Positions 57,771-64,000 of a stretch of DNA of 64,000 nucleotides are shown here, piece after piece (the first letter of the stretch is position 1; the number at the start of each line of letters is the position of its first letter). A model generated the notes under the pieces. It was given only the letters and a program-made list of their open reading frames with translations, was not told where the DNA came from and ran no database searches. A program made the position numbers and the translations under genes. Source of the stretch: Puniceibacterium sediminis (GTDB taxonomy: Bacteria; Pseudomonadota; Alphaproteobacteria; Rhodobacterales; Rhodobacteraceae). The DNA is taken from positions 124,001 to 188,000 of the forward strand of contig NZ_FZNN01000007.1 in the NCBI RefSeq assembly GCF_900188035.1, in the 5' to 3' direction.

Positions 57771-58580
57771 CTACGCAAATGCACTGCCGGGCAGTGGATG
57801 CGGGCGTTCATGCGGCGGCCTCCGCGGCCGAGCACAGCGTCTCATAGCGCTTGCAATCGGCCTCGGGTCGTAAGTCAGCTGCAGATAGGTGTAGGGTTCG
57901 CTTAAGGAGGTGATGACCGGCTCGACCAGCTGGTTGATTAGGTTGATGATGGCAGGCAACCGCAGGGTGTTTTGCTCTACCGCCAGATCACAGGCAATCT
58001 CGACGACCTCGATCCCGTGGTCCTGGGCCAGCAGAAGCAGATCGACAAACTCCCAATCCCCACCCGACGCGGGGGCAGGCAACCGACTCCATGACATAGT
58101 GGTTCATCAATGCCAGGAACCGCGGATGGAACACCCCGTCCTTCGAGCGCGAGACATAGGTCACCATCGTTTTGGGATTGTCGATGATCCCGGGGCTCTG
58201 CCTGTTCACATCTCAAACCGTCTCCCAGACGCATCGCCCGAACCGGCACCGGCCCGCTTCAGATCGCGGACAAAACGCTGAACCGGCGAATAGGAACCGG
58301 TGTAGCCGTCCACCACCAGCTGCTCATAGAGCTTCTGGGCTGTCCGCCGCTCCCGGCGTGGTCGTTTCTGGTCCTGATCGAACAGCTCCTGAAGCCGAAG
58401 ATCAAACCCGTTGCACAGTTTGTGCCGAACCGGCGCGGCCTGCCGCTGGTAGCTCGGCGGGCTCTCATCCTTCAGGTACTTCTTGATCGTGTTGTGCGAT
58501 AATCCCGTCGACCGTGCAACAGACCGGATACTGCGTTCCTCAACCAATACCCACCGTCGGATCTTTGATACACTTTCCAT
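57771..58580 (-). pseudogene. istA: istA remnant (IS21 transposase) with internal deletion
   Basis: The N-terminus is well kept: MESVSKIRRWVLVEERSIRS, then STGLSHNTIKKYL (helix-turn-helix) and VVDGYTGSYSPVQRFVRDLK. After about 110 residues the sequence jumps to IIDNPKTMVTYVSRSKDGVF and HPRFLALMNHYVMESVAC, near the end of the catalytic core, and then to a C-terminal FVDLLLLAQDHGIEVVEIAC in another frame. Roughly 150 or more core residues, including DDE positions, are gone. The start at 58580 follows AGGTG. Confidence 0.85.
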
Positions 58581-58655
58581 CAATAACACCTGCTCATTCC
58601 TCCGCGCTTGAAACGCGGATGCTAACGAAACAGCTGGGTCAGTTTTACTCGCTCA

Positions 58656-58996
58656 TAGCCCACCTAAGTAGGTCAATTTCGCATGCCGATTCACAGGCAA
58701 TGACATGCTTGACCGTGTGGACCCGGATTTTGCGATGGCGATAGTGCGGATGAACGGGGGGTCTTGTCGCGACGCTTGCGGGTTTGGCCGAACCACAGGT
58801 AGGCTGCGGAGGCAGCGATCACGGACCCAGCCAAGTCTTGCGCTAACTACAAATGCATTACCATGTTCTGATGGCGCAATACGGTCGGGTTGGTGGCAAG
58901 GAAGCCTTAATGCACGAAGACGTACAACATGGGCACCAGTTGCGCGATGCACACGCCAGTCTGGCCCGTGCCGACACAGAAGGACATTAGCAGACC
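58656..58996. other. Spacer with possible decayed coding sequence
   Basis: About 340 bases without an intact gene. On the minus strand, about 58748-58980 reads as a membrane-like protein broken by two stops (including LAGSVIAASAAYLWFGQTRK). I cannot name a parent gene; it may be a decayed neighbour of the IS nest. Confidence 0.3.
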
Positions 58997-59311
58997 ATGA
59001 GTGACGAAAAAATCAATCAGCTTCTCGGCACCTGGGTTGTGGTGCGAGAGCGCCGCGCAGACGACACGCTGGCTTTCATACGGCCCGACGCAGAGCTTTC
59101 GCCCACGCGCGGCGGGCGAAAGAACATGATCATCTTGCCCGACGGTGGGTTGGACAAAATGTCCCGGGGTCCGACGGATCGGCTGGAAAAAACGGACTCA
59201 GGCAGCTGGTCTCTGAACGGTAACACGCTGCAACTTAGTATACCCGGATGGGAAGGCACGTATGACATCAACACCCTGAGCGAGACAGAACTTATCCTGG
59301 GCCGTCGCTGA
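58997..59311 (+). CDS. Small lipocalin-like hypothetical protein
   Basis: This 104-residue protein begins MSDEKINQLLGTWVVVRERR and continues with alternating strands (IILPDGGLDKM, SGSWSLNGNTLQLSI, GTYDINTLSETELIL). The opening LLGTWVV and the beta-rich body resemble small lipocalin-like domains, but I cannot assign a family firmly. No signal peptide is seen. AAGGA lies upstream of the ATG at a long spacing. It stands alone between the IS nest and the convergent Mrp operon. Confidence 0.6.
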   Translation: MSDEKINQLLGTWVVVRERRADDTLAFIRPDAELSPTRGGRKNMIILPDGGLDKMSRGPTDRLEKTDSGSWSLNGNTLQLSIPGWEGTYDINTLSETELILGRR

Positions 59312-59415
59312 ACCCGGTCAGCCGACCCCGCAGTTGATTCGCGCCGCGCCGGATCGCCACGCCCCTGTTGTACAGACAGCCGAGGTGGCATTCGCCTTAT
59401 TGGCCGCGACCCCGG

Positions 59416-59808
59416 TCAGGTCTTGGCAGGCGCTTCGATGCCCGGAACCGTTTCATCCGTTGGGTTCAGCGTGGCCCAGTTCTGATCCTTGGGCGGCTCT
59501 GGCGGGGGCATGTCCTGTCCGCGATGGATCGCAACCTTGGCAATGAAATTGGCCGAGATAGGCGCGGTGACGAACAGGAACACCATGATCAGGATTTCTT
59601 TGAGCGAGCCACTGCCAAAGGCAAAGGAGTGGAGCATGGACGCCACCAGAAGCGAGCCTATGCCCAGCGTCGCCGCTTTGGTCGGGGCATGCAGGCGCTT
59701 CATTGCGGTGTCGAGCTTTAGCAGACCTATCGAGCCCACAAGCGTGAACAGCGCCCCGATGACAAGAGCCACGGCAATGATGATTTCAACCAGATCCGTG
59801 ACGTTCAT
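59416..59808 (-). CDS. mrpG: Mrp/Pha cation:proton antiporter subunit G
   Basis: This 130-residue protein has three membrane helices, with the MrpG pattern GALFTLVGSIGLLKLDTAMKRLHAPTKAATLG, and a proline-rich cytosolic tail (PPPEPPKDQ). It is the last subunit of the hetero-oligomeric Mrp complex that exchanges Na+ or K+ for protons. Its ATG overlaps the mrpF stop by four bases, so it closes a tightly coupled operon. No terminator was recognised before the convergent small gene 104 bases away. Confidence 0.93.
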   Translation of the reverse strand: MNVTDLVEIIIAVALVIGALFTLVGSIGLLKLDTAMKRLHAPTKAATLGIGSLLVASMLHSFAFGSGSLKEILIMVFLFVTAPISANFIAKVAIHRGQDMPPPEPPKDQNWATLNPTDETVPGIEAPAKT

Positions 59809-60092
59809 TCGATGATATCCCCCCGCAGGATGAACCGCGCGTAGGCGACGGTCGACACAAACCCCAACATGGCAAAGATCAGTGCCGCCTCAAAATAGAT
59901 CTCGGTCCCCTGAGCGATACCCAGCAGCACGATCAGGCCGATCGCGTCCACCACCATCGTGTCGAGCGCAAGAATACGGTCTGCAACGTCCGGGCCAATC
60001 ACCAACCGGATCATGGCAAGGATCTGCGCCAGCGACAGCGCGGCAAATGCAAAAACCAGGGCGAGATCATAGAGCCTGTCCGGAGCAATCAT
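59805..60092 (-). CDS. mrpF: Mrp/Pha cation:proton antiporter subunit F
   Basis: This 95-residue protein has three hydrophobic helices and the MrpF signature MIRLVIGPDVADRILALDTM followed by GLIVLLGIAQGTEIYFEAALIFAMLGF. It is a small integral subunit of the Mrp antiporter. It overlaps mrpE at its start and mrpG at its stop, each by four bases. Confidence 0.94.
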   Translation of the reverse strand: MIAPDRLYDLALVFAFAALSLAQILAMIRLVIGPDVADRILALDTMVVDAIGLIVLLGIAQGTEIYFEAALIFAMLGFVSTVAYARFILRGDIIE

Positions 60093-60595
60093 TCGAAAAT
60101 CTCCTTGAGCCGCCGCTCGTAGCGGTTCTTGATATCATCGCGCACCGCCTCAGCAGAGTCGGCGTCCAGAGCATGGATCAGCAGGCAATGCCCCTCATCC
60201 GACATATCCGCAGTCACCGTACCGGGTGTGAGGGTGATGGTTCCAGCCAGAATCGCAATAGCCTCGGGTGTACGCAACTCCAACGGAATGGCCACCCAGA
60301 CTGATTTCATATCGCGGTTACGTTTTGTCAGCACGACCCAGGCAACCACAACATTGGCAACAATGATGTCCCAGACCACGATCAGCACATACACCGTGAC
60401 CTTGAACAGGCCCACGGCCCGCGGCGCATCCGGCCAGTAGGCTGCGGTAGCCTGCGGGATCAGGATGCCAAGGATAGCGCCAAACACCACCGTGCCCAGC
60501 GAGATACCTCCGCTGAGCAGGCACCAGACCACGATCAGAATGGCCGTCAGGAACGGGTGGGGCAGAAACGAGCGTTTCACTTTGGTCATGGTCAA
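60089..60595 (-). CDS. mrpE: Mrp/Pha cation:proton antiporter subunit E
   Basis: This 168-residue protein has N-terminal membrane helices (FLTAILIVVWCLLSGGISLG; TVYVLIVVWDIIVANVVVAW) and the MrpE tail ITLTPGTVTADMSDEGHCLL then IHALD. It is a structural subunit of the Mrp complex. Four-base overlaps join it to mrpD and mrpF. Confidence 0.93.
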   Translation of the reverse strand: MTMTKVKRSFLPHPFLTAILIVVWCLLSGGISLGTVVFGAILGILIPQATAAYWPDAPRAVGLFKVTVYVLIVVWDIIVANVVVAWVVLTKRNRDMKSVWVAIPLELRTPEAIAILAGTITLTPGTVTADMSDEGHCLLIHALDADSAEAVRDDIKNRYERRLKEIFE

Positions 60596-62250
60596 TGTCC
60601 TCCCTCTGGTTCAGCGGCGTCATGGCCCCCTTCTGTCGGGTCTTCGGCATGACCTTCGTCGGCGTGGTGCGGGTCTTTGGAAAGGTCCTTGCCGGGCACG
60701 TCCAGAACAGCGCGGATATAAGGCTCGGGCGTGAACAGTTGGGCGGTGGTGGCGTCCATGTAACGGGTCACCGGGCCGGCCAGCACCGTGTGCACCACGA
60801 GCAGCGCCAGCAGCCCGGCGATTGCCACGACTTCAAGCACCGGGATATGCCCCTTGGGATCATGCGGTTCCAGCGCGCCCTGCGCATCCTCGGGGGTCGT
60901 TTCATCCACAGCTTCGGCAGCCAACTGGTGTGATTTCCAGAACACCACGCTGCCTGCCCGAGAAAACCCGACGACGGCAATCAGGCTCGACCCCAGGATC
61001 ACGGCCCAGGTCACCCAAACCAACGGAGTGCCAAAGGAGGCATCCAGGATCAGAAGTTTGCCCACAAAACCCGACAGCGGCGGCAGGCCAGTCATCGCGA
61101 TGGCCGCAACAAAAAACAACGGTGCAATGATGGCCCCGCCGGCAATAGGTGGGGCTGCCCGCAGATCCAGCCCAGCCGCGCCGCGCCCGGAACGCACCAG
61201 ATCCGCGATCAGGAACAGCGCCGCCGTCGCCAGTGTCGAATGGATCACATAGTAAAGCGCCGCCGAAATGCCCGCAGGCGTGAACAGGGCCACAGCCGTC
61301 GTCAACATCCCCATCGACCCGATCACGGCAAAGGCGATCAGCCGGTCGAGCTTATTCGTGCCCAGAACGCCAACCATGCCGACGGCAAGTCCGACCAGTG
61401 CGACAGGCAACAGCCACATTCCGAAAAGCCCCGCCGTAGCCTCAAGATCCGGGGGAAAGACCAGCGTATAGATCCGGATGATCGCATAGGCGCCCACCTT
61501 GGTCATGATACCGAACAGCGCGGCCACGGGGGCCGGTGCTTCGGCATAACTTGAGGGCAGCCAGAAATGCAGCGGTGCAATCGCCGCCTTGATCGCAAAT
61601 ACCATCAGCAGCAGCACCGCTGCGACGCGGATTCCAGTGGAATTGTCAGGGGCGATCTCGGCCACACGGACCGCAAGATCCGCCATATTCAGGGTTCCCG
61701 TCTCGGCATATATCGCGCCAAGGGCGAACAGGAACAGGGTCGAGCCAAGCAGGTTATAAAGCACATATTGCGTGCCCGCCCGAAGCCTGCGTGTCCCGCC
61801 AGAATGGATCATCAACCCGTACGAGGCGATTAGAAGCACCTCGAAAAACACGAACAGGTTGAAGATGTCCCCGGTCAGGAAGGCCCCCATGATCCCCATC
61901 ATCTGGAACTGGAACAGCGCGTGGAAATGCTGCCCCCGTTTGTCCCAGCCCGATCCGATTGCATAAAGCAACACGAACAACGCCAGCACCGATGTAAGCA
62001 GCACCATCATCGTCGACAGCCTGTCGGCCACCAGAACGATGCCGAACGGCGCCGCCCAATTGCCCAGTTGGTACATGCCGATAGTGCCATCCGAAGCCTG
62101 CCAGGCCAGCCCGGACGCGATGATCATCAGCATGACAACCCCGGCAAGCGAAAACGCACGCGCAAGGCTTTGGTGAAACCGCACGACAAGGACAATAAAG
62201 GCCGCCAGCATCGCGGGCAGCACAATCGGGGCAATGATCCAGTGGGTCAT
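60592..62250 (-). CDS. mrpD: Mrp/Pha cation:proton antiporter subunit D
   Basis: This 552-residue protein is related to the proton-pumping NuoL/M/N subunits of complex I, with about fourteen helices. Conserved residues appear in LFVFFEVLLIASYGLMIHSG (the TM5 glutamate), AIKAAIAPLHFWLPSSYAEA (the lysine and PLHFWLP motif) and SGFVGKLLILDASF. The C-terminus is unusually polar and rich in His, Glu and Asp (PHHADEGHAEDPTEGGHDA), possibly a metal- or pH-sensing tail. It overlaps mrpE and mrpC by four bases each. Confidence 0.94.
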   Translation of the reverse strand: MTHWIIAPIVLPAMLAAFIVLVVRFHQSLARAFSLAGVVMLMIIASGLAWQASDGTIGMYQLGNWAAPFGIVLVADRLSTMMVLLTSVLALFVLLYAIGSGWDKRGQHFHALFQFQMMGIMGAFLTGDIFNLFVFFEVLLIASYGLMIHSGGTRRLRAGTQYVLYNLLGSTLFLFALGAIYAETGTLNMADLAVRVAEIAPDNSTGIRVAAVLLLMVFAIKAAIAPLHFWLPSSYAEAPAPVAALFGIMTKVGAYAIIRIYTLVFPPDLEATAGLFGMWLLPVALVGLAVGMVGVLGTNKLDRLIAFAVIGSMGMLTTAVALFTPAGISAALYYVIHSTLATAALFLIADLVRSGRGAAGLDLRAAPPIAGGAIIAPLFFVAAIAMTGLPPLSGFVGKLLILDASFGTPLVWVTWAVILGSSLIAVVGFSRAGSVVFWKSHQLAAEAVDETTPEDAQGALEPHDPKGHIPVLEVVAIAGLLALLVVHTVLAGPVTRYMDATTAQLFTPEPYIRAVLDVPGKDLSKDPHHADEGHAEDPTEGGHDAAEPEGGH

Positions 62251-62588
62251 GTGTCAGCCCCTTCTTCTTTCGGGTCGTTCACGTGGTCATCGTCCGCCCC
62301 CAGATAGGCCCCCAGCGCAATCACGACCACCACGGCCGTCATGCCAAAGGAAATCACGATGGCTGTCAGCACCAGCGCCTGCGGCAGCGGGTCGGTATAG
62401 TGTGTGACCCCGTCCATCAGGATCGGCGGCGCGCCGATTGTCAGCCGACCAGAAGCGAACAGGAACAGGTTGACCGCATAAGTCAGCAACGATGTCCCCA
62501 GAATGACCGGAAATGTCCGCAAGCGGAATACGAGGTAAAGACCGGCAGCCGTCAGAAGACCCACGGAAGAGGCAAAAAGGAATTCCAT
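62247..62588 (-). CDS. mrpC: Mrp/Pha cation:proton antiporter subunit C
   Basis: This 113-residue protein has three helices and resembles NuoK: LTAAGLYLVFRLRTFPVILG, LLTYAVNLFLFASG and PLPQALVLTAIVISFGMTAVV. It is the NuoK-like subunit of the Mrp complex. It starts 2 bases after the mrpA/B stop and overlaps mrpD by four bases. Confidence 0.94.
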   Translation of the reverse strand: MEFLFASSVGLLTAAGLYLVFRLRTFPVILGTSLLTYAVNLFLFASGRLTIGAPPILMDGVTHYTDPLPQALVLTAIVISFGMTAVVVVIALGAYLGADDDHVNDPKEEGADT

Positions 62589-62590
62589 GC

Positions 62591-64000
62591 TCAGGCCCCC
62601 TTTCCAACAGTTTTCGGATCATCCCGGCTTGGGTCGATATCCATCGGAAACTCTGAATCCGGCGTATGCGCGCGACGTGCCAGCCGGGAATAGCTTTCCA
62701 GCGACAACATGACCGCCCCAAGCACCGCCAGAAACACCCCCAGATCGAACAGCGCTGCGGTGGCCAGTTCGAACTCCTCCATCGGCGGGATGCGGAAGTA
62801 CCCGTAGGCCGAGGTCAGGAATTCGTTCCCTGTCAACCAAGATCCGATCCCTGTCAGCCCGGCAACCAGAACGCCGGTGCCAATGATCCCATGATAGGGA
62901 TAGCGCTGCCGTTCATTCGCCCAGTTAAAGCCGCTGGCCATGTACTGCATCACCAACGCAATTGCCACGATCAGGCCCGCGATGAACCCGCCGCCCGGCA
63001 GATTGTGCCCGCGCAGGAAGATGTAGATACCAACCATCAGGACCAGCGGCATCATCACCCGCGTCAGGATCACCATCATCAATGGATGGCGATCCCCTGA
63101 CAACGGCTTGTCCGGCACTCGGTTCAGAAGCCGCGCCCGTACCTTGCCGCCCAGCAGCGCCTCAGTCAGCGCAAAGATCACTAGCGCGGCGATGCCCAGC
63201 ACAATAATTTCGCCAAAAGTGTCGAAACCACGGAAATCGACAAGGATCACGTTGACCACATTGGTGCCACCGCCGCCCTTGTAGGAATTCGCCAAATGAT
63301 ATTCGGAGATCGACGGCGCCACGAAATCGCGCATCAGCAGGTGATAGGTGAACCCCATCGCCGCTGCGCCACCGGCCAGCGCCACGATACCATCGCGCAC
63401 CTTCTTGCCCATATTGCTTTCGCTGGGCGTAATATCCGGCAGAAAGTTCAACGCCAGCAGCAGCAGTACAATCGTGACCACTTCGACCGAAATCTGGGTC
63501 ATGGCCAGATCCGGCGCGCTGAAATAGGCAAAGCCGACCGAGACGATCAACCCGATGATTGCCATCAGGATCAGCGCCAGCAGGCGGTTTCGATGCTGTA
63601 TGACAAGGAAAGCAGTCGCCACGATCAGCATCAGCCACCCGGCTGCGGCAATCATATTGATCGGCATCGCCTCGCGCGTGGAGGCTGTGCTTTCTCCGGT
63701 CAGCCAGGCGTGCCCGCCCGCCGCGATGATCGCGAGGGTCAGAATACCCGCGTATTGCGTGAAGGCACCGTTGTGCAGGCGTTGCGTCACAATGCGGGCC
63801 AGACCGACAAAGACAGCGATGACCGCATCAAAGACCACCTTCGCCTCGGGGCGCGGCGTGGCGTCCCAGAGCTTCAGCAGCGGCGTGAACAGCGTCAGCG
63901 CAATCAGGCCGCCAGTCACCGCGATGCCCGACATGATCAGCGCCGGTGTCACCCCGTGCCACAGCGCAATATGTTCATGCGGAAGTTCCGCAGTCCCGCC
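62591..64000 (-). CDS. mrpA: Mrp/Pha antiporter subunit A fused to B, 5' part beyond window
   Basis: The leftward frame is open at base 64000 and ends at 62591, giving 469 visible codons. The internal GTG at 63952 is not the start, because HEHIALWHG upstream fits the MrpA chain. The visible part holds the MrpA C-terminal helices (FSAPDLAMTQISVEVVTIVL; DFRGFDTFGEIIVLGIAAL) and then an MrpB-like domain (YIFLRGHNLPGGGFIAGLI). Fusion of A and B is the layout of Pha-type (group 2) systems such as those of Sinorhizobium. The NuoL-like N-terminal half lies outside the window. Confidence 0.93.
   Translation of the reverse strand, partial: GGTAELPHEHIALWHGVTPALIMSGIAVTGGLIALTLFTPLLKLWDATPRPEAKVVFDAVIAVFVGLARIVTQRLHNGAFTQYAGILTLAIIAAGGHAWLTGESTASTREAMPINMIAAAGWLMLIVATAFLVIQHRNRLLALILMAIIGLIVSVGFAYFSAPDLAMTQISVEVVTIVLLLLALNFLPDITPSESNMGKKVRDGIVALAGGAAAMGFTYHLLMRDFVAPSISEYHLANSYKGGGGTNVVNVILVDFRGFDTFGEIIVLGIAALVIFALTEALLGGKVRARLLNRVPDKPLSGDRHPLMMVILTRVMMPLVLMVGIYIFLRGHNLPGGGFIAGLIVAIALVMQYMASGFNWANERQRYPYHGIIGTGVLVAGLTGIGSWLTGNEFLTSAYGYFRIPPMEEFELATAALFDLGVFLAVLGAVMLSLESYSRLARRAHTPDSEFPMDIDPSRDDPKTVGKGA

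Larger units (their letters stand above)
56881..58655 (-). mobile_element. Relic of an IS21-family insertion sequence
   Basis: Two inverted ends can be matched: TGAGCG-N3-AAAACTGATCC at 56881-56900 and, on the other strand, TGAGCG-N3-AAAACTGACCC at 58655-58636. A further copy-like block (GCGTTTGATTTTGACCC) lies just inside the left end, as in the repeated transposase sites of IS21 elements. Between them lie broken istA and istB in the usual order. At about 1.78 kb it is shorter than intact IS21 elements because istA has an internal deletion. Confidence 0.8.

Overview
The window looks like a chromosomal stretch of an alphaproteobacterium of the Rhodobacteraceae (Roseobacter-like). This rests on the gene order ubiB-ubiE-mutM-(enoyl-CoA hydratase)-rpsT-dnaA-dnaN-recF-gyrB, high-GC codon use, a TRAP-TAXI transporter, a glycine-betaine Rieske oxygenase, an Opg glucan pair and a fused-A/B (Pha-type) Mrp antiporter. 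No phage, plasmid or CRISPR genes were seen; one nest of decayed insertion sequences is present. All names come from reading motifs by eye, without database searches.

Layout: (1) 1-11174, housekeeping and replication: ubiB (cut by the edge) and ubiE leftwards; mutM, enoyl-CoA hydratase, rpsT, dnaA, dnaN, recF, a LysE-type exporter and gyrB rightwards. The dnaA upstream region holds strong dyads, and the gyrB -10 element sits inside a perfect palindrome. (2) 11522-14044: a compact periplasmic redox operon of a small Cys-rich secreted protein, a class I cytochrome c, a cytochrome c' and a Tat-exported multicopper oxidase. (3) 14315-20908: a TRAP-TAXI receptor, fused permease, DUF1850 protein, DctB-like kinase and an NtrC-type regulator that has lost the features needed to drive sigma-54. 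(4) 20918-23892: a fatty acid desaturase, then hisS followed directly by tRNA-His(GUG). (5) 23893-30902: a surface-polysaccharide locus (ExoY-like transferase, PPP-type phosphatase, YjbH, YjbF, YjbE, Wza-like export lipoprotein).

(6) 30903-35110, leftwards: ynjF-ynjB-ynjC-ynjD-like CDP-alcohol transferase plus ABC importer. (7) 35384-37041: a DadA-like FAD oxidoreductase and a RidA protein. (8) 37063-41560: opgH-opgG (periplasmic glucans) divergent from a flippase-like membrane protein. (9) 41668-46188: a DgcA-like flavoprotein, GbcA and GbcB, i.e. stepwise demethylation of betaines. (10) 46219-51418: a TetR regulator divergent from an AcrAB-type RND pump without a TolC gene. (11) 51525-55305: a YihY/BrkB membrane protein, KtrB/KtrA potassium uptake and a 57-residue membrane peptide. 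(12) 55306-58996: AT-richer spacer and a graveyard of IS5-family and IS21-family relics. (13) 58997-64000: a small lipocalin-like protein and the Mrp/Pha operon (A/B cut by the edge, C, D, E, F, G).

Several blocks concern osmotic and ionic adaptation (betaine breakdown, periplasmic glucans, KtrAB, Mrp), which suits a marine organism. The best candidates for new biology are the degenerate NtrC-type regulator with its phased repeats upstream of the TRAP operon, the paired HisRS/tRNA-His, and the palindrome-embedded gyrB promoter.
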